DNA of 64,000 bases from an uncultured Selenomonas sp. (GCA_934202005.1 CAKPXP010000005.1:1-64000), one strand, 5' to 3'. Positions 33,311-42,876 are shown, counted from the stretch's first letter. Notes: a model not told the origin generated them from the sequence alone. A program made the numbers and translations.

Positions 33311-34456
33311 ATGAACGAATTCCGCTTCTCCATCCCCCAGGACATCCTCGTCGGCCGCGGCACCGCGGAAAAACTCGGCGACGCCGCCAAGAAACTCGGC
33401 GGCACCCACGCCTTCATCATCTCCGGCCCGCACCTCACGAAAATGGGCCATGTCCAGCACTGCGCCGACCTCCTCGCCGCGAAAGGCATCCCCTCCGACG
33501 CCTTCAGCGAGACCGAGGGCAACCCCTCCGTCGCCACCGTTGACAAAGCCGCCAAAGCCTTCAAGGAAAGCGGCGCCGACTTCATCGTCGCCTTCGGCGG
33601 CGGCTCCCCGATGGACGTCGCCAAAGCCGTCGCCGTCGTCGCGAAATACGGCGGCAGCGTCACCGACTACGAAGGCGCCGACAAAGTCCCCGGCGACATC
33701 ATCCCCCTCATCGCCATCCCGACCACCGCGGGCACCGGCTCTGAAGTCACCGCCTTCTCCGTCATCACCGACCACGCGAGGAACTACAAGCTCACCGTCT
33801 TCAGCTACAAACTCATCCCGAGCTACGCCATCCTCGATCCCGACTTCCTCACGACCGCGCCCGCGGGCGTCGCCGCCGCCTGCGGCATCGACGCCATGGT
33901 TCATGCCATCGAGTCCTACATCTCCCGCGCGGCCTCCCCGTTCTCCGACGCCATGGCGGAAAAAGCCCTCGAGCTCATCGGCAAGAACATCCGCCGCTAC
34001 GTCGCCAACCGCGCCGACATCGAAGCCGCCCAGGCCATGCTCACCGGCTCCCTCTTCGCCGGCATCGCCTTCTCCTGGGCGCGCCTCGGCGACGTCCACG
34101 CCATGAGCCACCCCGTCAGCGCCTACTTCGACGTCCCGCACGGCATCGCCAACGCCATCCTCCTGCCGACCATCATGGAATTCAACGCCCTCGCCGACAA
34201 CGGCAAATACAAGAAAATCTACAACTACGTCGCCGAAACCACCGCGGGCGAAGACTTCGAGCCCATCGACCTCGTCGCCGTCCTCAAGGAACTCAACGCC
34301 AGCTTCGGCATCCCCGCGAGCCTCAGCGAGGCCGGCGTCACCAAAGACAAATTCGACGCCATGGCCGACGACGCCATGAAGAGCGGCAACATCGCCGTCA
34401 ACCCGCGCGCCACGAAAAAAAGCGACGTGCTCGACCTCTACGAGAAAGCATTCTGA
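33311..34456 (+). CDS. Iron-containing alcohol dehydrogenase
   Basis: 381 residues, the normal family length. NAD-binding GGGSPMDVAKA and PTTAGTGSEVT are in the N-terminal half. The metal ligands are visible in GIDAMVHAIE (Asp, His), HAMSHP (His) and DVPHGIANA (His). It probably interconverts an alcohol and aldehyde or ketone with NAD(P)H. The substrate is not predictable. AAAGGAAG precedes the ATG. It stands alone between a repeat and a strong terminator. Confidence 0.93.
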   Translation: MNEFRFSIPQDILVGRGTAEKLGDAAKKLGGTHAFIISGPHLTKMGHVQHCADLLAAKGIPSDAFSETEGNPSVATVDKAAKAFKESGADFIVAFGGGSPMDVAKAVAVVAKYGGSVTDYEGADKVPGDIIPLIAIPTTAGTGSEVTAFSVITDHARNYKLTVFSYKLIPSYAILDPDFLTTAPAGVAAACGIDAMVHAIESYISRAASPFSDAMAEKALELIGKNIRRYVANRADIEAAQAMLTGSLFAGIAFSWARLGDVHAMSHPVSAYFDVPHGIANAILLPTIMEFNALADNGKYKKIYNYVAETTAGEDFEPIDLVAVLKELNASFGIPASLSEAGVTKDKFDAMADDAMKSGNIAVNPRATKKSDVLDLYEKAF

Positions 34457-34470
34457 AAAACGACAAACCA

Positions 34471-34514
34471 AAGGGCGCGGCCCCCACTTCGGGAGCCGCG
34501 CCCTTCCGTTTTCT
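34471..34514 (+). terminator. Terminator copy 1 of a triplicated hairpin
   Basis: AAGGGCGCGGC (34471-34481) pairs with GCCGCGCCCTT (34495-34505), followed by CCGTTTTCTCTC. The same hairpin and tail recur at 41337 and 42820. Confidence 0.9.
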
Positions 34515-34539
34515 CTCGCCTACCTACTTTTCATCTCCT

Positions 34540-34688
34540 TTAGGAAACACTGATTAATTCAGTACCCTGTCTTCACGCGTCTACGCTGTCCTCTCGTCGT
34601 CAACAAATCCTCAGCGTAGCTTCGGCTACGCCTCCGGTTTGTCTCCTAGAGAGTCTAGGACACTTCATTTAATCAGCGGTTCCTTTAT
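34540..34688. repeat. Medium-length palindromic repeat copy upstream of the ATPase gene
   Basis: Left end TTAGGAAACACTGATTAATT, right end CATTTAATCAGCGGTTCCTT, inverted. The interior differs from the long copies and holds its own hairpins (GCGTAGC/GCTACGC, CTCTAGGA/TCCTAGAG). Confidence 0.85.
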
Positions 34689-34769
34689 CATTTTTTCTCA
34701 GAGAAAAAGGGGATTTCTCTTAAGGAAGCGAATATAGTATCACATCACATAGAGAAAAGAGGCTATTCC

Positions 34770-37700
34770 ATGGACAGGAAAACAAAGCAATCCTTGCTCT
34801 GTGCTCTGGAAGAGAAACTCATATCCGTGCGCAGAATTCTTGAGGAACTTGGTACCACATCCCCTTTGCCAGCACTTGAAAAGCTCCAAACTTTCTGCAG
34901 AGAGGAGACCGCGAAACTCATCTTAGATGAGCAACGTGCTAAGGCGCTTCCTTTCCTCAACCTTACCGCAGAAAACGAATCAACACGCCGCGCACTTACT
35001 GCCTGCCAGGCAGATCTTCGGACGAAGCTCGAGCATCTGACCTCAGAAGATGACATCGAAACGCTACTCATCCCCTATCAAAAATTCATTGCGCTGCTGC
35101 AATCTGATAATCCATCAACCAAATTCAATAGCAGTTTAGAACTGCAGCACTATTTCCCAGCCGAGCTCCTTGTTGGCGCTCTCCAAGTTCAAAAAATCAT
35201 CCATCCCGCCACGATGGCAGATACGCCATCCCCAGCGCAGGCAAAAACAGGAAGCGCAGCAATCGAACCCCCTGTTTCCGCTGCACCTGCCCCGAACAAA
35301 GACTGCCACGCAGCAGAAGCAATGACGGAAACCGCGGCGGAAGAGATGCCGCAAGCCCTGCGAGATTTTTTCACAGACGCCATGCTCCTGCCGGATAATT
35401 ATGACTATGGCATGCTAGAAGTCAGCGCAAGCCCAAAAGCCGAAAAGAACATCGGCATCAAGGTGCTGAAATCTGATATCAGGCATTTGAGCTACCTGGG
35501 CGGCTTCGCAAAAAAGACCATGCATGAACTGAACAATCTGGACTTTGTCAGCCTTGCTTCTGTAAAAGCTAATATCAAGTCCTATTTGTCCCAATTGCCC
35601 CAAAAAATCTCAGATGACGAGATACCTTCCATTGCCGAAAAGTTCCTAAACAACCTTTGGAATCTAGGCTACCTGACCTGCTTCACAGTATCCCCTTTCG
35701 GGAAACTCTATTGTGCAAGCCAGAAACTCTATGACCTATTCCATCAAAAAGAAGCCTGCCAATACCTGAAAATCGAAAGAATCTCCCGCAACCAGGATAG
35801 CAAGGAACCGTCACACTTACCAAAATACGCTGATTGCCGTCTGGCTATGGCGCAATCCATCGCGTATAGCTATGATCCCGCACCGGACAATATCGAACGT
35901 ACCTATCCGACAGACTGCTGCCTTACACAGACGATGTATTGCGCAAAAATGACCCTATACTACAAGTCCGGCTGCAAAAACACGAACCTTCTTCTCGGCA
36001 TCTTCTGCGATGCTTCTCCCGAAAAAGACAACGTCGAAACCATCGATAGCCTGCAAAAAATCGCAGCTGAGACAACAAGCTTCGACCACATCCTTCTTGG
36101 CGGCATGGAGCGCAGCCAGCTCGAAGCACTGCTTAAGCGGCTGAAGACGGATAATACGTACAAGAACCTCTTTCCTTCCATTATCTACTTCTACCTGCTC
36201 CCTGAGGATCAGCTCTACGATGAACAATGGGAGAAGGCAACCTATACTCCATGTGCCCCCGAGGATGCAGCCGCACCTCTGGAGGAGACTGCGCCTAAAG
36301 ATTCGGACACGATGCCACCAGCAGAGGAAACTACCGCCAACGAAATCTCTTCTTCTATTGCCGATATTGCCGAAAAAACAACAACCGAGGAGCCTAGCGT
36401 GAAGGAACCGCCTGCTGCATCCACACAGGCACCAAAGGCGGCAATACCAAAAGCCGCCGAAGACAAACAGCCAATCGAACAGCAAGCGTCCACTGCCGCT
36501 CCGCTACCTGCGCATGATGCAGAAACAGCAATCAAGGCGCCTAAAACAGCAAAGCCGCTGAACGAAACTACCCCCATGGCCGAAGAGCACGTTCCGACGC
36601 CGCCACAAAAATCCGAAGTGACTATGTCTCCGAAAAAAGTAAAACAAGGACAGATGACACGCACCGATGTCCTCAAAAATGCCATACATGCCGCAGCTCA
36701 AGGCAATATTCCCGCAGCGGCAGCAGTTCTTGGCTACACCAGCCGCTACCAGGGTGGCTGGAAGACTGACTATGATCAATTCGCTTACGCTGTACATGAT
36801 CCAGCCGCACACATCAAGTACGCTTCCGACACTATCTGCACACTGTTTGCCGAACCGTTTGCCGAGGAATGCGCCATCTTCGGCCAGTATCTCGAGATTG
36901 CCACTGCCTGCCGTACATTCTTCTACAACGACACCGAGCACGACTACTCGTCACATAACCTCTACAGCATAGTTACCAGCACAGAGGCTCTGCCGCAGCC
37001 GCTTGCCGATTTCCTCTATCAGACGATGGACTTCAAGGAAAAGTACCACAAAGGAATCGACTTTTACGCTGACTATCGCAGGAAGGATCAGCAGTCTGTC
37101 GAAAAAGAACTTGTCAGCTTAAGCCACGAAGCGGAAGACTGCATCGAAACCCTCATCAAACAACGTGACAGGGAAAAGAAAGCACAGGAACGTTTCATCG
37201 AGACAAAAAAAGTCGTTTTCAATCCAAATGGCGATATTGCTACCTACCTCGGTGCCGTGAAGAACAACGAAAACGAATTACTTCCCTATCTCAAGGAATA
37301 TCTGCAGGAAACCTTCATCGAAAAAGGCGCCCCCGTCACCATGGAAAACATCTCCGGTGAAAAGATTGACAGATTCATCAATGACGCTTGGAACGAAGCT
37401 GCCAAAAACATCAGTTATGTCAAACGCAATACACCACTGATGGGCAGCCTGCGCAACAACCTCATCAGCAAGCTGAAGAAGTCCACGAGCCTCTTCTGCC
37501 GCTGGCTCCTGCTCGCAGAAAAATCCTCTCCTCAGGAAGACGAGGCAGGAACCATCGCTTACAAGAAACTGCGCAACACTCTGCTGGAAGACCTGCGGGC
37601 TGCAATGGCGCAGTCTCTCGTGGAACAGAGCGACGACACCCTGGAGGTCAAGGCGGGTAAGAACGTTCTCCGTTCCTGCCTGAAAGAACTAGAGGATCGT

Positions 37701-40244
37701 CTCACGGGCAACTACAAGCCAGAACTGGCACGCTTCTTCTACGTCGATTTTCTTCGTACAGATGACCTCCTGCTCAACGAAAACTATCTACCGGATTTCC
37801 GCCACTGGAAACACATCAATGACGATGCTGCCTATCTCAAAGAACTCCTTGCTTCTGCTACAGGGAATCCCCCGACCTTCCAGCAGCGTCTGGAAAAGAT
37901 TTTCAAAGAGGCTGGCGATAACTATCAGACAGCAAAACTTATCGATGACTATCTCCAGGCCAGCGGTGAAGGCTCTTACATCGAGCAAAAAGGTTATCGG
38001 CTCACTGACAACGAAAAAGAAGCCGAAAAAGCCTGTGAAAAAGACAATAATGAATTTATCGAAAACCTCGAGCTCGCTCAGAGCTACGGTCAGCTCGATA
38101 CCGCAAACGAGAACCAGAAAGAAGACATCCGCAAAATTGTAAGTGAATGCTACGCGTATGCCAAAACATCGAAGAACTTCGGCATCTTCCGCACCGTCAG
38201 CCAATATTACATAGAGAAAATCCGTGAAAATGCCCTCAAACGCGGTGATTCCCTGCACAAAGAACTTGCGACCTGCCATCGTCAGTTAAAAGAAACTGGC
38301 GACGAAACGGCCCATCAGGAAGAATATCTCCAGCGCATCGAGCAAGCAATCGAGAAACAGAACTACACCGTAGCTGAGGATCTGCTCAGCAGGTGGCGCT
38401 CCCACGACATAGAGGATCACTTCGCAATCGAGGTGAAAGACCATCTGCAGGAATTCCTCAAAGACTACGATGTCTATTACAAAAAAGTCTACAATTCTAG
38501 CATCACGCTTGCCGCGCAGCTTCGCAGCACAGATCGCAACAAAAAAGAACGCGGTGCAACCCGCCTGGCAGAAAATTGGATTCGTGGCGGCCGTACTGCT
38601 TCCCCCGATGAGAAGATGAAAGATCTGCTGACGCTGCTCGGCTGGAATGTCGCCAAAGTGAAGCGCGAAACTCCCGTTATCAAAAATACCATGACCTTCC
38701 AAATTACGCTGCAACACCCTGGCAATGGGCGAAAGTCAAACTACAAACATCCCATTGCCGCGTTCGGATCGTTGGCTGAGCAAGAGGGCTTGCGCACTAT
38801 CTGCCTCTTCGGACTTTTCGATGCCGACAACCTGATTGATATCTGCAAGGAACTGGGCAATGCCAAGCATACCCTCATTTTCCTCGACTATGCGTTGCAG
38901 CTCACAGAGCGCCGCCGTCTGGCACGAAAGATCAAAGAAGAGCTCTCTGGCAGGAAAGTCTTCTTGCTCATCGACCGCATTGTCATCTATTATCTCATGC
39001 GCCATTATGATGCCACACAGATCAGCCGCATCCTCATGCTCATCACCATGCCCTTTGCCGCCTATCAGCCATATATCTGGGAGTCAAGCAGCGTTATGCC
39101 GGCCGAGATGTTCATGGGGCGCCGCAAAGAGCTTGCAGACATTGAAAGTTCTACGGGGGTCAACATTGTCTACGGCGGCCGCCAGCTTGGTAAATCTGCA
39201 CTGCTCAAAATGGCCGAGAAAGACATCGATCATGACGAGAATCATGACCGCGCCATTGTTGTCGACATCAAAGATCGTGACCATATCGCTGCCGCCAAGC
39301 TCATTAGCAACGTGCTCAGCGAGCGGAGATTCTTCACACAAGAAGTCGAAACAAACGACTGGGATGAACTCGCTCATGCCATCCGCCTGCGCCTCCAGGA
39401 TGAGACAGCAGAAAAGATTCCCTATTTCCTCCTGATGCTCGACGAGGCAGACACTTTCATTGAGAGCTGTGAAGCCGTCAATTTCCAACCATTCAACGCA
39501 CTCAAGAGCATACAAGGCATCGGCACAGGGCGTTTCAAATTCGTCATTGCCGGTCTGCGCAATATTGTTCGCTTCAACCGCGACATGGCACTCGGCAACA
39601 ACAACGTCCTGCCACATATGAAGAGCATGACGGTGAAGCCCTTCAATATTTCCGAGGCACGCGAACTCCTGGAGACGCCTCTTTATTACCTCGGGTTCCG
39701 CTTCCCTGAGGGGCACGATATGGTGCCGCTCATCCTCGCGAGTACGAACTATTTCCCGGGGCTCATCCAGCTGTACTGCGCGAAGCTCATCGAGGCCATG
39801 AGCAACAACTACGCCGGCTACGATGAAAGTGAGACACCCGCCTATGAGGTACGCGAGGAACACATCAAGAAAGTCCTCGCTGACCCTGGGTTCGAGAAGG
39901 AAGTCAAGGAAAAATTTGAAATCACGCTACGCCTCGGCGATGACAATTACTACTTCATCCTTGCCCTGCTCATGGCATATCTCTACCATACGAATGGTTC
40001 CCCCAACGGCTATACGGCGCTTGATATCTATCAGCAGATCAAGGAAAATCATCTGACTGATCTGAGCCGCTTCAGCATAGAACAAATCGAGGCTCTCATG
40101 GAAGAACTGCGCGAACTCAACGTCTTCCGCAGGAAAGGCGATGAATGCTATTTGTTCAATCGCCATACTTTCTTCCAGATGATGGGTGACGAAGACGAAG
40201 TCATCAACAATCTCTTCAAAATCATGAACGGAGAAAATCCATGA
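34770..40244 (+). CDS. Large multidomain P-loop ATPase of a candidate two-gene defence system
   Basis: 1824 residues; I recognise only the C-terminal part. Residues about 1-490 are two helical or mixed domains joined by an Ala/Pro-rich segment (about 146-195). About 491-630 is a Pro/Thr/Glu/Ala linker. About 630-1300 is mainly helical with long charged helices. About 1305-1440 is a small alpha/beta module. About 1443-1700 is an AAA/STAND-type NTPase with Walker A GGRQLGKS (1469-1476) and Walker B FLLMLDEAD (Asp1558, Glu1559). A winged helix ends it (about 1724-1824). Codon use is far less GC-biased than in the flanking genes. AGAGG precedes the ATG. The downstream gene overlaps by ATGA. Confidence 0.8.
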   Translation: MDRKTKQSLLCALEEKLISVRRILEELGTTSPLPALEKLQTFCREETAKLILDEQRAKALPFLNLTAENESTRRALTACQADLRTKLEHLTSEDDIETLLIPYQKFIALLQSDNPSTKFNSSLELQHYFPAELLVGALQVQKIIHPATMADTPSPAQAKTGSAAIEPPVSAAPAPNKDCHAAEAMTETAAEEMPQALRDFFTDAMLLPDNYDYGMLEVSASPKAEKNIGIKVLKSDIRHLSYLGGFAKKTMHELNNLDFVSLASVKANIKSYLSQLPQKISDDEIPSIAEKFLNNLWNLGYLTCFTVSPFGKLYCASQKLYDLFHQKEACQYLKIERISRNQDSKEPSHLPKYADCRLAMAQSIAYSYDPAPDNIERTYPTDCCLTQTMYCAKMTLYYKSGCKNTNLLLGIFCDASPEKDNVETIDSLQKIAAETTSFDHILLGGMERSQLEALLKRLKTDNTYKNLFPSIIYFYLLPEDQLYDEQWEKATYTPCAPEDAAAPLEETAPKDSDTMPPAEETTANEISSSIADIAEKTTTEEPSVKEPPAASTQAPKAAIPKAAEDKQPIEQQASTAAPLPAHDAETAIKAPKTAKPLNETTPMAEEHVPTPPQKSEVTMSPKKVKQGQMTRTDVLKNAIHAAAQGNIPAAAAVLGYTSRYQGGWKTDYDQFAYAVHDPAAHIKYASDTICTLFAEPFAEECAIFGQYLEIATACRTFFYNDTEHDYSSHNLYSIVTSTEALPQPLADFLYQTMDFKEKYHKGIDFYADYRRKDQQSVEKELVSLSHEAEDCIETLIKQRDREKKAQERFIETKKVVFNPNGDIATYLGAVKNNENELLPYLKEYLQETFIEKGAPVTMENISGEKIDRFINDAWNEAAKNISYVKRNTPLMGSLRNNLISKLKKSTSLFCRWLLLAEKSSPQEDEAGTIAYKKLRNTLLEDLRAAMAQSLVEQSDDTLEVKAGKNVLRSCLKELEDRLTGNYKPELARFFYVDFLRTDDLLLNENYLPDFRHWKHINDDAAYLKELLASATGNPPTFQQRLEKIFKEAGDNYQTAKLIDDYLQASGEGSYIEQKGYRLTDNEKEAEKACEKDNNEFIENLELAQSYGQLDTANENQKEDIRKIVSECYAYAKTSKNFGIFRTVSQYYIEKIRENALKRGDSLHKELATCHRQLKETGDETAHQEEYLQRIEQAIEKQNYTVAEDLLSRWRSHDIEDHFAIEVKDHLQEFLKDYDVYYKKVYNSSITLAAQLRSTDRNKKERGATRLAENWIRGGRTASPDEKMKDLLTLLGWNVAKVKRETPVIKNTMTFQITLQHPGNGRKSNYKHPIAAFGSLAEQEGLRTICLFGLFDADNLIDICKELGNAKHTLIFLDYALQLTERRRLARKIKEELSGRKVFLLIDRIVIYYLMRHYDATQISRILMLITMPFAAYQPYIWESSSVMPAEMFMGRRKELADIESSTGVNIVYGGRQLGKSALLKMAEKDIDHDENHDRAIVVDIKDRDHIAAAKLISNVLSERRFFTQEVETNDWDELAHAIRLRLQDETAEKIPYFLLMLDEADTFIESCEAVNFQPFNALKSIQGIGTGRFKFVIAGLRNIVRFNRDMALGNNNVLPHMKSMTVKPFNISEARELLETPLYYLGFRFPEGHDMVPLILASTNYFPGLIQLYCAKLIEAMSNNYAGYDESETPAYEVREEHIKKVLADPGFEKEVKEKFEITLRLGDDNYYFILALLMAYLYHTNGSPNGYTALDIYQQIKENHLTDLSRFSIEQIEALMEELRELNVFRRKGDECYLFNRHTFFQMMGDEDEVINNLFKIMNGENP

Positions 40245-41332
40245 ACACCTTTGAAAAATATTGGTGGCAGGATACACCGAATGCCAGCCGCCTCTGCAAA
40301 GAAATCGTACAGGCACTCTTCTGTGGCCGACAAGTCATCTTTCACCATCCGCAACACCTTCCCTGGCAAAATACCTTCTGCCAAAATATCAAGAAACTCA
40401 TTCTCGAGCAGGAATCAGAGCGCACACTAAAAATAGTGGCTGCCGAAAGTATCCCGGATACGCTGGCCGGACTTGGCGACTATTTGCTCAAGAATTTCTG
40501 CAAGCCCGACCTGCGAACAAGATTCCGCTCCGCCATGGGCTATGCCGATTTTCTCGCCAATCACACCAACGGCAACACCCTTGGTACCACCTACTTGCTC
40601 ATTGAAAATGCCTCTGCCAAACAAGTTGAGACTTGGACTCCCTTCCTCAAAGAGTATCATGAAAAACTTGGCCAGAATAACGGCTGCACCTTTCTTCTCA
40701 CGACATCAGCAGACACGAATCTACATGCCAAAGGGATCGAATGCATCGATTACGAAGAGGAAATCACCGACTATGACTGCCTCATCTTCTACCTCATTCT
40801 CGCAGGAGAATGTAAGGACTGCCCACCGGCTCTACGGCAATACCTCGGTGAACTCACAGGCACCATCGCAAAAAAAGACGTAGAACTCGGCGCCGCCTGC
40901 GTAAAACAAGGAAATTCCTTTTTAAAAAATCCGCTGGAGATACTACAACACCTCCCCAATGATGGACGCTGTCCCTTTCCTGAAGAAGAAACTACCATCC
41001 GCAGTGCCATCTGGATGACGCAGGTCAAGATGCTCTTTCCTATCATAGAGAATTTCCGCCAGCGATTTCTTGAACGCTATCAGGAACGCATTCAAAAACA
41101 GCTGCCGCACAACAATAACTTTGGTGAACCCGTCATTGACTATCACGATGTCGAACTTGGCCTGATCTGGCATTTGTTCTGCGATCACGACCTCCAAGTC
41201 TCTGACAAAGACTACAACGATTTTCACATCTATCGCGACGCACGAAATCACTTGGCACATATTGAACCACTCAACTGGAAAGACGTACTGCAAGTCATTC
41301 AAACAACTTACAAAAACCATCCGTCAGTATAA
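40241..41332 (+). CDS. HEPN-motif partner protein of the large ATPase
   Basis: 363 residues, unrecognised as a whole. Its ATG overlaps the stop of the ATPase gene (ATGA), with GGAGAAAATCC upstream, so translation is coupled. The N-terminal half has an alternating beta/alpha pattern but no Walker motif, perhaps an inactive P-loop fold. The C-terminus (about 270-355) is helical and ends in YRDARNHLAHIEPLNW; Arg335 to His340 form R-x4-H, the catalytic motif of HEPN ribonuclease domains (RN..AH is the common form). A toxin effector released or switched by the ATPase is a reasonable hypothesis. Same low-GC composition as its partner. Confidence 0.7.
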   Translation: MNTFEKYWWQDTPNASRLCKEIVQALFCGRQVIFHHPQHLPWQNTFCQNIKKLILEQESERTLKIVAAESIPDTLAGLGDYLLKNFCKPDLRTRFRSAMGYADFLANHTNGNTLGTTYLLIENASAKQVETWTPFLKEYHEKLGQNNGCTFLLTTSADTNLHAKGIECIDYEEEITDYDCLIFYLILAGECKDCPPALRQYLGELTGTIAKKDVELGAACVKQGNSFLKNPLEILQHLPNDGRCPFPEEETTIRSAIWMTQVKMLFPIIENFRQRFLERYQERIQKQLPHNNNFGEPVIDYHDVELGLIWHLFCDHDLQVSDKDYNDFHIYRDARNHLAHIEPLNWKDVLQVIQTTYKNHPSV

Positions 41333-41336
41333 AAGA

Positions 41337-41380
41337 AAGGGCGCGGCCCCCATTTCGGGAGCCGCGCCCTTCCGTTTTCT
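41337..41380. terminator. Terminator copy 2 of the triplicated hairpin
   Basis: AAGGGCGCGGC (41337-41347) and GCCGCGCCCTT (41361-41371), one loop base different from copy 1, then CCGTTTTCTTTT. It begins five bases after the HEPN gene and can also serve the convergent RhuM gene. Confidence 0.9.
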
Positions 41381-41412
41381 TTTCTCTCATTCTGAATTGA
41401 AGACGGAGTGCC

Positions 41413-41435
41413 AAATGAATCAGTGGTTCCTTATT
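41413..41435. repeat. Half copy of the palindromic repeat
   Basis: AATGAATCAGTGGTTCCTTA matches a single terminus of the family, between the second terminator and the RhuM stop codon. Confidence 0.6.
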
Positions 41436-41454
41436 AGACGCTCCTTGATTTCAG

Positions 41455-42501
41455 TTATTTCTCCACATGTTTTTCCAATTCCAGCATATACTTATCGAAG
41501 TCAGACATGAACAGCCTGTCCTGAATCACACGATACTTTTCAAATTCAGTCTCTGCTTTTGCCTTGGCAATCTCCGCTGTAATCTTACCTGCATCCTGAA
41601 GAACCTCTCTGTCATCTGCCATCAGAAACAGATCCAGACGCTTTGCCCAGTCCTCCATGGTCATCGGAATGTGACGCTCTGCACGATCCTCTGCCAGATC
41701 GAGATATGCCGAAACAATACGCTCTAACGAGCGCATTTCCCGCTCTGAAAGATAATTCTTCGCTACCCGCACATCACTTTTTACGATCTTACCTTCCGGT
41801 GCTGCTGCCCAAGTAGTCAGTCCCATATGCGCCTTGTCCGCATCAGCCCGCTCATAAATCAACTCTGCAGCCGTATGTCCATGAACTGCATAATGCATCT
41901 TGTTTTGTACCTTCGCAAAGAACTGCTTTGTCGTCTGTGCTGTGCTGTCATAATCGAGCGCTGTGGCGTAGATATCCGTTATTTTCTGATAAAATCTACG
42001 CTCAGATAAGCGTATCTCACGAATCTGCTCCAGCAAGCGATCAAAGTATTCTGTTGTGAGCACAGTGCCACCGTTTTTCAATCGTTCATCATCCATGACC
42101 CAGCCTTTGATGGTATAGTCCTTCACGATACCATTGGCCCACTTGCGAAACTGCACCGCCCGCTCATTATTCACCTTGAACCCAACAGCAATGATCATTT
42201 GAAGATTATAATGCTTCGTATCACGGGCTACCCGGCGCGAACCTTCGGTTTGAACTATCCGGAATTTCCGGATAGTTGACGCTTCCTCAAGCTCTGAATC
42301 AGAATAAATCTTCTTAATATGCTCGTTGATGGTACGAACATCTACATCATACAATGTAGCCATCATCTTCTGCGTCAGCCATATATTCTCATCCTCATAG
42401 CGCATCTCAATACTGTCTTGCTGATCACCGACAGAGGCGACATAGGTCAGATATGCCGCCGCACTGGAACGGATGGTGGTTTCACTTTTTTTCTTTTCCA
42501 A
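41455..42501 (-). CDS. RhuM-family protein
   Basis: 348 residues with the RhuM core: an N-terminal DNA-binding-like domain (VDVRTINEHIKKIYSDSELEE, TIRKFRIVQTEG, DTKHYNLQMIIAVGFKVN) and a helical C-terminal half. The family was first named in Salmonella pathogenicity island 3. In many genomes it lies next to restriction or other defence genes, as here. Biochemical function is not established. The start is TTG, eight bases after AGGAG. Less GC-biased than the chromosomal background, like the ATPase-HEPN pair with which it is convergent. Confidence 0.85.
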   Translation of the reverse strand: MEKKKSETTIRSSAAAYLTYVASVGDQQDSIEMRYEDENIWLTQKMMATLYDVDVRTINEHIKKIYSDSELEEASTIRKFRIVQTEGSRRVARDTKHYNLQMIIAVGFKVNNERAVQFRKWANGIVKDYTIKGWVMDDERLKNGGTVLTTEYFDRLLEQIREIRLSERRFYQKITDIYATALDYDSTAQTTKQFFAKVQNKMHYAVHGHTAAELIYERADADKAHMGLTTWAAAPEGKIVKSDVRVAKNYLSEREMRSLERIVSAYLDLAEDRAERHIPMTMEDWAKRLDLFLMADDREVLQDAGKITAEIAKAKAETEFEKYRVIQDRLFMSDFDKYMLELEKHVEK

Positions 42502-42627
42502 TAGAATTGCTCCTATCTGTTTTTCATCTTTTCAGGGAATAGACAATTCTCCTCGGTAAATAACGTTTGAATCGACATCCATGACTCCTTTATTGCTGGT
42601 TTCGACGCGGAGCGGAAAAATCCTTGC

Positions 42628-42813
42628 ATGAATCAATATTTACTGACTCCTAGCGATCAAGCCATCATCAAGGATGCCAGGTCTGCCGTCCATGCGGCGA
42701 TACGACATACACCAGCGAAGTCGCCGAACGCCTGGAGGCCATCGTCGCCTCCCTGCGCCGGACGCTCACGGAGATTGCCGTCGTCGATTACGAAAGCCGC
42801 CCGGCAGCATGAA
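42628..42813 (+). pseudogene. Small frameshifted ORF
   Basis: From ATG 42628 the frame reads MNQYLLTPSDQAIIKDARSA and then degenerates. The next frame from about 42694 reads plausible coding sequence (CGDTTYTSEVAERLEAIVAS, LTEIAVVDYESRPAA) ending in TGA at 42813. One frameshift would join them into a roughly 60-residue protein. I do not recognise the family. It is directly followed by the third copy of the terminator. The stretch 42502-42627 holds nothing else that I can identify. Confidence 0.35.
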
Positions 42814-42860
42814 AAACGGAAGGGCGCGGCCCCCACTTCGGGAGCCGCGCCCTTCCGTTT
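42814..42860. terminator. Terminator copy 3 of the triplicated hairpin
   Basis: Stem AAACGGAAGGGCGCGGC with its complement, the longest of the three copies, with T tracts on both strands. It closes the small ORF and also ends the DUF1659-DUF2922 genes read from the other side. Confidence 0.9.
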
Positions 42861-42876
42861 TCTCTCACCTGGTTGC

